Positions 36,989 through 49,604 of a DNA stretch of 64,000 bases are shown one piece after another. The stretch spans positions 97,008 through 161,007 of the forward strand of contig JAAOMT010000258.1 of the NCBI GenBank assembly GCA_016748015.1, given 5' to 3'. The DNA is from Geosiphon pyriformis (Eukaryota > Glomeromycota > Glomeromycetes > Archaeosporales > Geosiphonaceae). The notes beneath the pieces were generated by a model. It did no database searches, had not been told where the DNA came from, and saw only the letters and a program-made list of their open reading frames with translations. Each line of letters starts with the position of its first letter. The first letter of the stretch is position 1. A program made the position numbers and the translations under genes.

Positions 36989-37114
36989 TATTGTTTTGAT
37001 CAGCCTAAGTGGCTGATCATGTGTAGAAAGTGCATGATTCACACCTAGTTTAGATTATTTCATTGATGTATAGTGCTAGACTGTGTTTGGATTTTACTTG
37101 TTAAATAAATAAAT
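36989..37114 (+). other. LINE-B 3' UTR and tail
   Basis: Conserved with the LINE-A 3' UTR (GCCTAAGTGGCTGATCATGTG against CCTAAGTGGCTGGTCACATG). It includes a short palindrome-like TGATCAGCC...GGCTGATCA hairpin (about 36997-37019), a plausible structure recognised by the LINE RT. It ends in TAAA repeats, then Gypsy-3 sequence. Confidence 0.65.
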
Positions 37115-40100
37115 GAAATAACAATAATAAAATATGTAATTTTAGATAAATAATATTTTAATAATTTTTAAAACTTAATTAGCTCTTTTATTAACATCTT
37201 TTTATTTAATTTTAGTGTTTTTAAATATTGACTAAGATTTTTTTAAAATAATTGTTTATTCTTAATAAACAATTAATATTAGTATTTTTGAAATTTTTTT
37301 GTATTTAATAATATAATTATATAATATATATTTTTTAATGCTTTTTTGTTATTTAATCAAATTAAATTTTCATGATTTGTAATAATATCAAAGAGTTTAT
37401 ACTATAAATATGTATCAAAATAGATATAACTTTAAATTACTATTAAGTATTTTAATTTAAATATTACATAATTTTACTTTGCTATATTAAAACTTTTATT
37501 AATATAAATATTTATATAGTTTTTTTTTGTTTTTTTGTAAAAAAATAGTATTAAGTTTAATTTTAAAGATATCTGTAACCAAAATAAAATTTTTGTTAAA
37601 TTTAGCTAAATTATTATTGATAATTTAATAAGCTTTTATCTAAAATACTTAAAAGCTTTTTGTTATGTTTTAATTTATTTAAATTTTACATTTTTAAATA
37701 ATAAAAATTAGGAGATTTGGTAATATTTAAAAAGTTTTCTACAAAATAATAATAATAAGATGTAAATTTTAAAAAACTTCTGATTTTTGGCATATTTTAA
37801 AATACTAAAAAGTTTTTTAATTTGTTTATTTTTGATAAATTTGATTTTATTCTATTTTTTTTAACTATATATATTAAAAATATTAGTTTATTGTTTTTAA
37901 ACAAATATTTTTCTAAATTTAATTTAAGTTTAATCTGTTTTAATTTTTTGTTGTAAATATTAAAAATAATCAGTGAATTTTAGTAAGAAAATATTTATAT
38001 TGTTTAAATAGACAATAATAAATTGTTATAAAATTTTAGAATAAATTACATTTATTAATTTTTAGAATATTACAGAAGTATTTTTTAATAATTAATTTAA
38101 AATTAATTTATTATTATTTTTTTTATTAAAACAACCAATAAAAACTATAGACTTATTAATAATTAAATTATTCTATTTTTTAACATTTTTTGGACTTTTT
38201 TGATAAAATTATGCTCTATTAGTAAAATATAGTAGGCATATTATTTTTTAAATTTAATATTTTTAATAAAAATTTGGTATTAAACCAAGTTAGATTTTTT
38301 AAATTTATTATTTTGCAAAAATATATTAGAATATTTTAAAATATTTAATGATAATATTTTTCAAAATATAAATAAATTCTGTAGTATTTGCAATAAAAAT
38401 TTTTATTTGTTAGGTTTTATTAATTAAAATAAAAAGATTAGTAAGTTTTATAAAAAACTGTTGAAAAGTTTTTGAATAAAACTTAAATATTAAATCTTTT
38501 TTTATTGTTTTTTTTTTATTTTTATTTCTAATTTTTTACATAATATAAGCATAATAAGCTGCTTAGTTTTAATAAATTTACTTTTTTTTTTATTGTTTTA
38601 GCAAAATTTGTTTTAATTTTTTTTTTGTTAATTCAAAATTCAAAATTTTTTTTATTGTTTGTACTAATTTTTATAATTTTTTATTAATATAAATATTTCA
38701 ATTTTTGTCAATAATAAAAAAATTGCTTGTGCAATTTTTTTCTTAAGCTTGATAATATATAGTTTTTTTAAATTGTTTTGCAATAAAACTATTAAGTTTT
38801 CAGTATATTTTGAATTAATTACTCTTTTTTAAATGCTTATTTTTTTTTGCAAAACTTAATTATAATGTTATTTAAATTATTGCTTTTCGTAAAATTTCAA
38901 TCATTATTTTTAGATTAATTTTAATAATATTTTTAAGTAGCAATATTATAAATTAATTTTTTAGATATTATAAATCAAATCTTATATTGATTAGATAGAT
39001 TTTTTTAGATATTATTTTTAACTATCTATTGTTATACTGTATATTAATTTTTTAATCTAAATTAATATAAATTACAAATTTTTCTGACTTAGATTTATTA
39101 AATAAATTTTATTAATTTATTAATTGCTAATTCTTAATTTTTTTTTTTTTTTTCAAAGTTTTTTTTATATTAATACTTTTTATAATATTAATTTTAACAC
39201 AAAATAAAACAGTTTTTATAAAAATAAGTATTAATCTAAATAAAATACAGTTTTTGCTCTTGGATAAATAAAACATAATTATTAATAGTTTTTTTAAAAT
39301 TTATTTAATAAACCAAATATATTATAGTTAACAATTTTATTAGCTATTTTGACTGCTATTTTTAATATTATATCTCTTTAATAGTTTTTTTCTTATTTTG
39401 TATAGTATTATATAATTTATTCTTATTAGTAAATAATATTATAGTTTTTTTTAGCATTCTGTTAAATATTGTTTCAAATAATGTTTCTTTTTTTATTCAA
39501 TTACAGATAAAAATTATATATTAATAAGTTGTGTTTTATGTTCTTTTTTTGTATAATATGTTAATTTAGTTATATTTTTATAACAATAGTTTTTTATAAG
39601 TAGAATATAATTTTTTTTTCATTTTTTGTGTTTTTTAAATAACTATATTTTTTTGGATTGTAATAATTACAATAATAATAAGTAAAATATATTGAATTTT
39701 TGTTTAATATGTTGTATATAGTTATAGATAAAAACTTTTTTTTATAAACTGAATATTTAAAGTTTAATTTATATTGTTGTTTTTTGTTTATTAACCAAAA
39801 AAGTTAATAAGTTTAATAATTGGTAAGACTGAATTTTTTTGGTATTTGAAGATGAGTCTTTAGTTAAAACTGAATTTTTAAAAGTAGTCATATATGACTA
39901 AAATTTTAGCATAATAATTATTATAGCTAATAAAAAACTTCTGAGTAATTTAGTTTAATGTAATATTGGCTTTTATTAATCAATTATTTTTTACTAATGC
40001 TTGATATTATTTAATATTTATTATTAATACTTTTATAAAAATAAATAAATTAATTTTTTATATAATAATTTAATATTTTTATTAGTTATTATAATTTGCA

Positions 40101-40689
40101 ATATTACTGTATAATTAATTTAAAAATCTAACTGGTTTATTAATTGAAGTGTTAAATAGTTTTAACAAATTTATTATTTAAAATAAATTTAATTAAAATA
40201 TTATTTATTTTTGTATATATAGCAATAATTAAGTATTTTTTATTTAATATTTTTTTATTAAATATGGCTTTATTTTTCTTTAACTCAAAAAAAAATTAAA
40301 AAGCTATTGTTTTTTGTAATAACTACTAATAGTATTTTCTGGCTTAAATTTTGGTTTTTAGAAAAGTTTTTAGTTTTGGTTATATTTTTATTATTATTAT
40401 TTTTAAGATTTAAGCTTTTTGGAATACAATTAGATATTCATAAAAATTTTTTTTATAAAAAAACACCTCTTACAAAAAACATTTTTTTATAAAATTAGTT
40501 TTATTTTAACTTTTTTTAAATCAATTTACATTAAATTTTTTTTTTAATCTTGTCTGTTTTTATAAATAATTACTTAATTTCTATTGTATTCTAATTTAAG
40601 TTTGTTAATACCAAATTTAATATTATTATTATAGACATATTTTCTAATAAATTTACTAAATTATCATTATATTAAAATTTTTATTCAAA
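37115..40689 (-). mobile_element. Gypsy-3, middle part
   Basis: Continuation beyond LINE-B. It resumes at the place matching about 7050 of Gypsy-1 and stays collinear: 37190-37240 matches 7170-7210, 37345-37500 matches 7320-7480, 37900-38500 matches the RT and pre-RT part, and about 39600-39720 matches the Cys-rich segment near 10150. No usable frames. A 61-residue plus-strand frame at 40307-40492 is Leu/Phe-rich and I regard it as chance in AT-rich DNA. The gag part is not identifiable before the pogo relic. Confidence 0.65.
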
Positions 40690-42380
40690 AAACAAAAATG
40701 AATAATAATTAATAATACTCTTTATAAAAAATTTTGTTAATATTTCAAAAATTATTATGATACAAAACATGATAATATTATAGTTTATTTCAATTATAAA
40801 AATCCAAAACTTTATATTTTTTATCTAATTATTTCTAAAATAATTAAAAAACATGTAAAATAGTTGAATATTAAAACTAATAAAATCTTAAAAAAATTTA
40901 TTTAACATAAAAACATTAAATTTTTATTATTAGATTAAGATTTTAATTATTGAGTAGAAAAGATGATTGCGGCCACTATTGAATTAAATAATTAATTAAT
41001 TAAAAAGAAAAAAAAATTTGCTAAATTTCTTGGTATACATAAAAATAAAATACAATTTTCAAATAAATAGGTTCAAAAATTCAAAAAACAAAACCAATTA
41101 TGTGTTTATCAATTTCATATTAGAACAAAAAGTGTATTAACTAAAAGTTTACTAGAAAAATAAAAAAAATTAAAAACTATTATATTTATATTTGATTTTG
41201 TTAACATATATAATACTAATAAAACAGAATTATTTTTTTATATAGGACTAAATCAAATATTTATAAAATATTGAAATACAAAAAAAAATTGATATATTTT
41301 ATTTATTAATTGTTATTATTATAAATTATTATTATATTAAATTAATTAAGTTTTTATAAGATAAATTTTAGATTACAATTTTTGCTATAAATTTAATTTA
41401 ATTTTACAAATTACAACTTTTAATAATTAAACATGCAAAAAATCCAAGATGTTTTAAAGAAATTAACACTTTTAATCTATTTATAATTTTTAAATTCAAT
41501 TTTAAAACATGGTTCAAATATAGAAATAAAAACTTTTGAATTTAAAATCAACATACATTAGTTTTAGTTAATAATATAACTTCTTATTATATTTAAATTA
41601 AAAAAGATTTATTTTAATTGACTAATATTACTTTAGACTATTTTTTTTTAAATATTATATTAAATTTTTAATCAATGGATATTAGCATTATTAAATTTTT
41701 TAAAAGCAAATATAAGTATTTATATTGTTAATATATTTTATATTAATATAAACAAAAAATTAATATTAAACAATTAAGTAAGATAATATATACAGTATTA
41801 TTATTATTATATATTATATAATTTTATTTAATATTAATTTATTTTTTAGAAATAAATTAAACATAAAACAAATATATGATTATATTATTTAATTATAGTT
41901 TTAAGTAATATTTGTTACAACTCAAAACTATTGACAAATAACAAATTTTTTTTTTTATAATTAAAAATTAAAAATTTAGGAATCTGAAATATTAATTGCT
42001 ATAGATATATTTAACAATTTATTATTAAATACACAACAATTAGTCAAAAATTTCGAAAATTATACTGTAATAGTTAAATAAATTATTAATAACTAAAAAT
42101 ATTTTTAATAATAATAAAATTGCAAATATAATTTTAGTTAATGTTTAAATTAAAATTAATATAATTAATGACTTAAAAAAAGAATTAAAAGAATTTTTAT
42201 CTGTTATAATTACAATTATAAAAATATATAAAGCATTAAAAAAGTAATTAAATTTGAAAAGCAATTAGCAAAAAAAAATTTTAATATAAAAAACCAAAAT
42301 TTACTTAAAAAAATTATATAAATACAAAAAAATAAAGAAAAATTCTAAAAAATAGGTAACAATTAATCAATATTTTAATA
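40690..42380 (+). pseudogene. Pogo/Tigger-type (CENP-B-like) transposase, broken
   Basis: About 560 codons on the plus strand with many stops. In order: an N-terminal helix-turn-helix remnant, a CENP-B-type second DNA-binding domain around 40930-41150 (KFAKFLGIHKNKIQFSNK, then VQKFKKQNQLCVYQFH), and DDE_1 catalytic domain: IYNTNKTELFFYIGLNQ at about 41200-41260, where the family has ADETGLF (Asp to Asn); LVLVNNITSY near 41570 for LLLLDN.TSH (Asp to Asn); and MDISIIKFFKSKYKYLY near 41680 for the MDAGII.SFK.KY block. The tail ends GNN*SIF near 42370. Cut-and-paste DNA transposon; inverted repeats were not found. Embedded in Gypsy-3. Confidence 0.75.
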
Positions 42381-42959
42381 ATAATTATAAAATCTTATAA
42401 TAAAACACTTTTATAATAGAACATAATTTATATATTTCAACTGTGTTTTTTTAAAAAAATTTAATTGTATTAAAGTAAATTAATTGGTAATTTGGTAATT
42501 AAAATTTGCTTGTTAATTAAATTTTATATAATTAGAATTTTTAAAAACTATTATGTTTTAATTTAATATTAGCTAACTTTAAAATTTTAAATACTAATTT
42601 GAATTAATAATTACTAATCATTGTTGATATTAATTTAATAGAAATAAATATTAATTTTTAGATATTTATAACAGTATATAATAATTATTTGTATTTAATA
42701 TTGGCTAATTAAATGTTTTATATATTTGTAATAATAACAAATTTGTGTTTTTATTTTATAATTCTAATATAATAAACAATTTTGTTGGTTACTATTAAAT
42801 TCTTAATTTTTTTTTAGATCTAAAATAAAATTATTTTTTATTTTTTTTAAGAGTTTTTTTAATTAAACCACTTTTTTTCAGACTTTTTTTTGTTTTTTTC
42901 TAATACTATATTAACTATTTAATTATAATTAACTTTTTTTTAGCTGATTTAAGAGCTTT
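42381..42959. other. AT-rich stretch between pogo relic and LTR
   Basis: No frame, repeat end or alignable segment seen. It should contain either the pogo right end or what is left of Gypsy-3 gag. Confidence 0.4.
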
Positions 42960-43665
42960 AACAACTATTATAGCTTTTAGTAAGAAATTAGGATCATAAC
43001 TTAGTGTTTAATTGGTAATTATAATAATAAATTCTATAAAATTTTGTAATCTAAAAGTTTTTGGATTAAGTTTTTTGTATAATAAACAAAAATTTAATAG
43101 TAAATGGTTGATAACACTTAGTATTTAACTTTTTAATATAGTAATTAGGTTATTTTAATAAATACACTTTTTTAATAAGTAATTTTTATATTTACTTTAT
43201 ATTTTGTTTATATATTTTTTACTAAGTAATATCTAATATAATTAAGTATTGGTTATTATCAACATAAGTTGTTAATATAGTAAAAATTAGTAAATAATTC
43301 AATTAAGTAATAATAATAACATAAATTAAGTAATAATTAATAATTTTATTGATAAGTAGATAATTTTATTTTAAGTAATAACAAATTAACTTTTGAAGTA
43401 AATAAAAAGAAAAAAAATTAAGGCTTAAATTTTTGTTATTTTTTCTTCTATTTTTTACTATTATATATACATAATTTTTATTATATAAAATTTTTTGAAA
43501 TTTTTAAATTCTTTTTATAAAAATTTTTGGAATCCTAAAATTTTGCAATTTTTATTACAAGTTTTTTTGAAATTCTAAAATTCTAAAATTCTAGTTAAAA
43601 AAATTCTAAATTTTTTTTTATTATGTTTATTTCTAATTGGCTATTTATTTAACTTATTATTTTTC
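42960..43665 (-). repeat. Gypsy-3 5' LTR (right), decayed
   Basis: Matches the Gypsy-1 LTR in order: CATAACTTAGTGTTTAATTGG against CATAACTTGGTGCTTAATAA, then TTTTTTGTATAATAAACA identical in both, TTATATATACATAATTTTTATT, and a final TAATTGGCTATTTATTTAAC against GATTGGCTTTCTTTTTTCAAG. It contains three AAATTCTA units near 43570-43595. With LINE-B and the pogo relic removed, Gypsy-3 has a size comparable to Gypsy-1. Confidence 0.7.
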
Positions 43666-44389
43666 TATTATTATATAAGTAATAGTAAATATATTAAAAA
43701 CAATAAATTATAACTAATTACAACAAAATATTACTATTGTCTATATATATTTAAATAATTTAGACATTTAAAATAACAAAGCAAATAGAATAATATACTA
43801 TGTTTTATATGTAAAAAAATTTTGCTTAATAAAAAACTATAGAATAACATTTTTGGTAAAAGAGAAATTTGTAATAAATTATATTAATATACTATTTTAA
43901 TTAATAATTAAATATACAAAAAAACTTTATTTGTTGTTGCTTATAGTTAAACAATTAATTAACTAGATTTATATTCTTATAATAAAAATAAAATTTAAAA
44001 AATGGCTACAAAAAAATAAAAAGATACAATTGTTAAGAAAATATATATCATTAAAAATACTTTTATAATAGTTGAAAAAATAGATGACTTTTTTTATTAA
44101 TAATTTAAAAGTATTTCAAAAATATTGCCAAAAACTTGTACTTACTCAAAAAAAACAAAAACAATAACTAGAATACTTAAATACAAAATTTTATAAATAC
44201 TGTCTAATTTTATGTTATTTTAAATATTGTAATAATTGTAATATTGTTTACAATTTATTATTTTGCATAATTTATTTATTTCTCAAAAAAAAAAACAAAT
44301 CAGCAAATATACATAAAAATTGAAATCAAAAATCAATCCTAATTTTAATTTTGACAATAATAACAATAATAATAATAATAACAGTTCCA
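43666..44389. other. Unassigned AT-rich segment
   Basis: No alignable transposon region was recognised. On the plus strand around 43800-43860 one frame gives a Cys pair (CFICKKILLNKKL), which could be a zinc-finger relic of another transposase. An AAT/AAC triplet run is at about 44358-44385. Confidence 0.35.
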
Positions 44390-45200
44390 ATATTACTATT
44401 ATCAGCCGAAATTTGAAATATTATTTAGCATAAAATTATCTTTATAATTTCTACTATTAATTAGCATATATTATTATTTTAATTTATTACTTATTATTTT
44501 ATTAAATTATTCGAATTATTATTTAATTAATAATTCAATTTATACAGTACACAAATATAACTAAATTGTGATAATTAAATTATGTAATATATTAAATTAT
44601 ATAATATTTAAAATTTGCTAAAATATTTAATAATTCGACAAAATATTCAATAATTTACAGAAATAATTTGTAGTTTAATAAAATATATTTTTAATTTACC
44701 AAAATATTAAGAAAAAAATGCTTAATTATAGTATAGTATTATAACAAATTGTATCAAAAAAAAGCTTTTCTTTTTGAGAAAATGTATTTTTACTAATATC
44801 TTTTACTAAATATCTTAGTTAAAATTAACAATTTTTTTACAAATTAATTTTAATAAAAACTTATTTTAAAAAACATAAAATTCTTAATTATTCATGTTTA
44901 AAATTAACTATTTTATATTAATAGTATAAAATTAATTAGCTATTAATTTTAGTAACTATTGGTAACTTTCAATCCTAAATTTAAAATAACTTTTTTAACA
45001 CATTATCTTATTTTTTTTTAATTTATTTTCTTTTTTTTTTAAGTACAGACATCTAGTTTACTTTATAACAGATTTTTTAGACCAAAAAATTTCATTAAAA
45101 ATTCTATTTAATAGTTAAAACAAATTCATATAAGCATTTATCTTCTTAATTATTTAACTAAAAACCAGAATAAATATTTAAAAACATTAGCCAACAAAAA
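44390..45200 (+). repeat. Family-2 Gypsy LTR (5')
   Basis: Aligned in order with the other two family-2 LTRs (ATTATTTAATTAATAATTCAATTT, AATAATTTGTAGTTTAATAAA, ACAAATTGTATCAAAAAAAAGC). Boundaries are approximate, plus or minus 20 bases. Confidence 0.68.
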
Positions 45201-45225
45201 AAACATTTTTGAATTTATTGAAAAA

Positions 45226-45262
45226 AAATAAAATAAAATAAAATAAAATAAAATAAAATAAA
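45226..45262 (+). repeat. (AAAAT)n microsatellite
   Basis: About seven tandem AAAAT units just after the family-2 LTR, in the place where a primer binding site would be expected; that site cannot be recognised. Confidence 0.85.
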
Positions 45263-45329
45263 AGCAAATAAATAAAAAAACAAAAAAAAACACAAATAAT
45301 AAAAAAGACAAAAAATAGTTATTTTATAT

Positions 45330-46060
45330 ATTGCAAAAATTTCTGAATTTTTTGGAAAAAATACTGAAACTAGTTCTTAAGAATAGCTTGACCAAATTAC
45401 CAAAACAGAAGATGCAAACAGATAAAATACAGTAAAAATATTAAAAGCAATTTCTTATTTTTTTTAAAAAATTACAAACAAATAGTTCAAAAACTTGGCC
45501 ACTTTTTTTGCAAATTGGCAAATCTTTAAAATTTTTTTTCTCAAATAGTTTACAGACAACAATACTTCAATTATATTTCAAAACCATTTTAAAAATATTA
45601 AACAAGAATTATTTGAATCTGTTTAAATTTTTCCAAAAAACTTGCCAATTAGAAACAAATGTTTATTATTTAAATACTTAAATATTGAATTAATTTATTG
45701 CTGGTCTAAAAAATAAATTAATTAAAAAAGTTTGTTTATATGTCTTAGCAAATTTAGTTATTGTTATTTAACATATTAAAAACTATAAAATAGCTATCAA
45801 AGAAACAAATTGCACAAAATTCATTAATCTTGTTATTAAAAAACCAGTTTAATAGCAAAAAAAAAATTGATTAGTTTACCAAGAAAATTAAAACATATTT
45901 TGCCAATTAATAATATAAGTACTAACTATTTCAACAATAAAACCAAAAAAATTTATTATTATTTAACAACAACCAAATTTAACAATTAAACTGTCATTAT
46001 TGTAAAATTTTCAAACATTGAAAATATAATTGTTGAAAAATACAAAGAGATTAACAAAGA
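45330..46060 (+). pseudogene. Gypsy-4 gag with almost intact CCHC knuckle
   Basis: Capsid-type block near 45385-45470 (LDQITKTEDANR, then ILKAISYFF) and 45500-45640 (FTDNNTSIIFQNHFKNIKQE, LFESV) is typical of retrotransposon gag. The nucleocapsid knuckle at 45992-46033 reads CHYCKIFKH*KYNC: all four zinc ligands of CX2CX4HX4C survive, with one TGA (from TGG) inside. Stops elsewhere are Gln or Trp codons altered by transitions. Nonfunctional. Confidence 0.7.
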
Positions 46061-48945
46061 CAGAATAATTAATATTATTCTCTTTAATATCAACAATTTT
46101 ATAATCCAATATCACTATCTATTATTTACTAAGATCTTAATTTATTTATTATTAATTTGTTTTATAATAACTATAACAATATTATTAATTATTTTTAGTT
46201 TAAAATTATCAACAATTAACAAAAAAATTGATTTAATCTAACTAATTTACTTTATAAAATTGTTTTTGAGCCAATAATAACAGATTTGGTTTTAATAATC
46301 AATTAATGTTTCACAATAACAATTAACAATTATTCAGATATTTTTATACTCAATTAAGCTATTTTACAATACTTAAAGATTAGAATTTTTATTATATTGT
46401 ACTTTTAAAAAATAGAGTTATAGCACAACCATAAAACTTTTTTCATAATAATTCTATAATTTTATTAGCAAAAATTGCCAAAAATGCTAACATTTTAAAC
46501 ATATTTTTGTTCAATTTAAAGTCAATAAATTATCTTTTTTACTTAGCAATACAATTATTTTAGAATAAAAAACATTATAGTAATATATACTAAAGTTAAA
46601 ATTGAAAAAAAATTAATTCAATTAATTCTAAACAATAAATTTATTAGAAATATTATTACTTACTAATTGATACAAAAATTAAAGTAAAGTATAAACAAAT
46701 TTGTTTAAATAATAATAATTATTATTAATAGTATAAAAAAGACATAAGTTAAAGAAATTAATAACTTTTTTTTCATAATTAATGGAATCATTATTTCAAT
46801 TAAAATTCTTATTATAAATATATTTTAATAGCAAATTTTTGTTAGAAATAATTGGCTTCTCAAGACCAATGCCAATTTAAATTAAAAAATACAGAAACTA
46901 AAAATTTTTTATTAAAAACAATATATCAAAATACTTATTACTTGTAATATTTTCAACAAATAATTTAAAAAAGTCTTAGATTTTAAATTCAAAGATAAAA
47001 ATAAACTAATTATTAAAACTTACATGATATTCAACTTTTAGTCTAATTAAACTAAAGAAACAAAACAACTTTTTGAAATTATAAAACTATAATTAATATT
47101 ATTATAATCTAAAAAATTTAGTTAACAAGTTATATTAACAATAACAAATAAACAAACTAACAGTTAATATGTTTTTTATTCAAAATTACAATCATAAAAA
47201 CAGTCAATTTACATTTTACTAAAATGTAAAAATTTTAATAAAAAGTTTTTATTTATAAAAACTTATATATTATTAGAGAAAAAATACAAAACTTATATCT
47301 GCTATTATTGTAAAGTCTGCTATTAAAAATAATTTGACAGCTTAAAATAAAATAAAAAATAAAACAACATATTTTGTTTTATATATAAAGAATTGCTATT
47401 AAAAAAATACAATTAAATTAATATTATAATAAGAAGAAAAGTTTGCAATCAAATTTTTTAATATGTAATTTTTATTTTTAAGAAAATAAAATAAAAAACA
47501 CTATTTATAGCAGTCTATAATAGTATTTTTAACAAACTTTATTACTATTTATATAATGTTAAAATAATTTATAAACTTGTAATAGTTCTATTAATAAAAA
47601 ATTTCAAAAAGACATTTGTTAAATAAAAGAGGCAAAATATATTAAATATATTATTGAACTTACTAAATTTAAATACAACAATGACATAAAACTTTATTAT
47701 CTGATTTTAAGTTATGTTTACTTTTTTAAAAAATGTAAATTCAATAATTAAAACAAATAAATATTTAATTATATAAAAAATACATTATGTTCTGTAATAA
47801 CACATAATATTTTGTATAGTATACTCTTAATATATTATTATCTATTAAAAATAATCAAGATAAAATTGAATTCAAAGATATTAAAAAGTTTTAATAATTT
47901 TAATTATTTTAATAAAAACCAATCTACTTTACTTTTTAAATACTTTGACAACAATAAACAAGAAATTAAACCAGAAAAATTTATAAAATTAATACAAAAT
48001 ATAATTTGTAATATTTAAAAAAAGCTATTTTTATCTTAAAACTAAAATTACTTACAAAAATTAATCCAAAAATTGTCTTTAAAATTTTATTAAAAGCAAT
48101 AATACAAATTGTTTTCTAATTATTATTAAAAAGCAAAAAAATTAATATTAGTAGAGAAATTATTAATACAAAATATATTAAAGACATTACAATAATGTTT
48201 TAAAATAAAACTAAAAATTTTTCACATATATCAAAAAAACTGTTTAAATTATCTATTTATCTTTAATTAATATTTCAGATTTATAATTAATTAAAAAAAA
48301 AAGAGCTTAGCAAAGTAAAAAAAAACTGAAAGCTTTAAATTAACTAGATAATTTATAGTTTTAGTAAATATAACTCTTATTATACAAATTAAATTTTATT
48401 AGATTCTTAAATTATTAAGAACAATTATTATCTTATCTTTTAAAAAAATTTATAAAATATCTATTTGTTTAATATCTATTATTATCCAACAAATCTTTGA
48501 ATCAAATGTACAAATTAGCAAAAAAAATAGAATCTCAATTTTAAATATTTATTTGTCTAATGAAATCAAAGAATATAATATTATATTCTACAATTTTAAT
48601 AACTATTCTATTATATTAGATAATTATTAAAAAATCGAAATTATCTATAATAATATTTTTTAATAAGAATTATTACAAAAAGTTTTAATTTTACAAAAAT
48701 AATTAAATATTTTTTTTCAATATTTAATTTAAACTTTATTACTAAAAACTATCATGTTATAATTGAAAAAATATTTTAAAACAATATAGAACAGTTAAAA
48801 TTACAATAATAAAAAGAACTCAAAAAATTAATTATAGAACATACAAATATATTTACTAAAAATAACAATAATTTAGAAAAAATTGATTTAATTCAATATC
48901 AAATTTACATTAAAGATACAAAACTAATTTTTTTTTAATATCTTT
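46061..48945 (+). pseudogene. Gypsy-4 protease and pol N-terminal region, broken
   Basis: This follows gag and runs to the RT entry. By position the protease lies around 46300-46700, but the active site could not be read. The middle (47000-48400) is Lys/Asn/Ile-rich with no clear motif; 48400-48945 is the pre-RT linker. No RT core follows. Confidence 0.5.
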
Positions 48946-49604
48946 TTTTTGACATAATAATTTTTTATTTAGTTTTTTTATATTTTATATTAATAAATAA
49001 TGTTCTTAGCATAAATGTTTTTAAAATCTTAATAATTTGGACCAATTGTTTTTAATCATAATAATTAATAAAATACTAATTTTTTTTTGTTTTTTTTTGT
49101 TTTTTTTTCTTCTTTTTTGAAGTAACAACATTGAAAATTAATTGTTTAAAAATAGACTTTATAATAATCTGATAAAAAAAAAGTTCTTTTTAGATTTAGA
49201 TATTAACTTTATTTTATTAACTTGCTAAAAAAATAAAAAAAAATGCCAGACTTTATTAATTGTATTTATTAGCTCAAAAAAAATACAATTATAGTAACAC
49301 AATTAAAAAACAATATTTCTGTATTTTATAACAAAAAACCTCAATAAATATAACTTTAAACCAAAAAAAAATTAAAAAACTAATAATTGACTTAATTAAT
49401 AAAACTAATTTATTTATACTTAACTGGTTTTTATTATTAAATCATAAGTATTAAATATTATAATTATATTTTATCAAGTTTATTTATAGCATTTAGTGTT
49501 TTTTATAAGATTATAAAATTTACAAAGACAAAATACTCAGAAAATATACAAAGTAATAACTATTAAAACAGTATTACTGAAGGTTTTTGGTCTCTTTTTT
49601 TGAA
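48946..49604. other. Junction zone with a Gypsy-1-type LTR scrap
   Basis: Around 49080-49127 the plus strand has T-rich sequence ending TTCTTCTTTTTTGAAGTAACA, like the end of the Gypsy-1 LTR (TTCTTTTTTCAAGTAACA). The rest shows nothing assignable before the inverted family-2 LTR starts at 49605. Confidence 0.4.

Larger units (their letters stand above)
30258..37114 (+). mobile_element. LINE-B: full-length non-LTR retrotransposon
   Basis: About 6.85 kb, plus strand, inserted in Gypsy-3. 5' UTR about 30258-30361, ORF1 30362-32320, ORF2 32317-36988, 3' UTR to about 37100 and a short TAAATAAATAAATGAAAT tail. It is the best-preserved element here: ORF1 has no frameshift, ORF2 two at most, and nearly all other lesions are stops explainable by single transitions. 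Domain set (RRM-like ORF1 with CCHC; endonuclease, RT, RNase H and zinc finger in ORF2) fits the I/L1-like part of LINE diversity. About 14 CpG remain, more than in LINE-A. Confidence 0.92.
44390..48945 (+). mobile_element. Gypsy-4: second Gypsy family, 5' part
   Basis: Plus strand: LTR (about 44390-45200), gag with zinc knuckle, protease and pol up to the RT entry, then truncated near 48945. The LTR matches those at 49605-50540 (inverted) and 63094-63997, not the Gypsy-1 LTR. The pre-RT part ends NLEKIDLIQYQIYIKDTKLI, the conserved lead-in to RT. An open frame at 47812-48018 (67 residues) is Lys/Ile-rich and unassigned. RT, RNase H and integrase are missing. Confidence 0.75.

Noticed and set aside
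36997-37019. Factor-independent terminator hairpin after LINE-B ORF2
   Set aside because: Bacterial terminators do not apply here; the TGATCAGCC/GGCTGATCA palindrome is better seen as part of the LINE 3' UTR.
40307-40492. Plus-strand Leu/Phe-rich frame of 61 residues, membrane-like
   Set aside because: In decayed Gypsy-3 DNA; such frames arise easily from T-rich sequence and no homology was recognised.
44358-44385. CRISPR-like or regulatory short repeat
   Set aside because: A simple AAT/AAC triplet run; no spacers, and the genome is eukaryotic.
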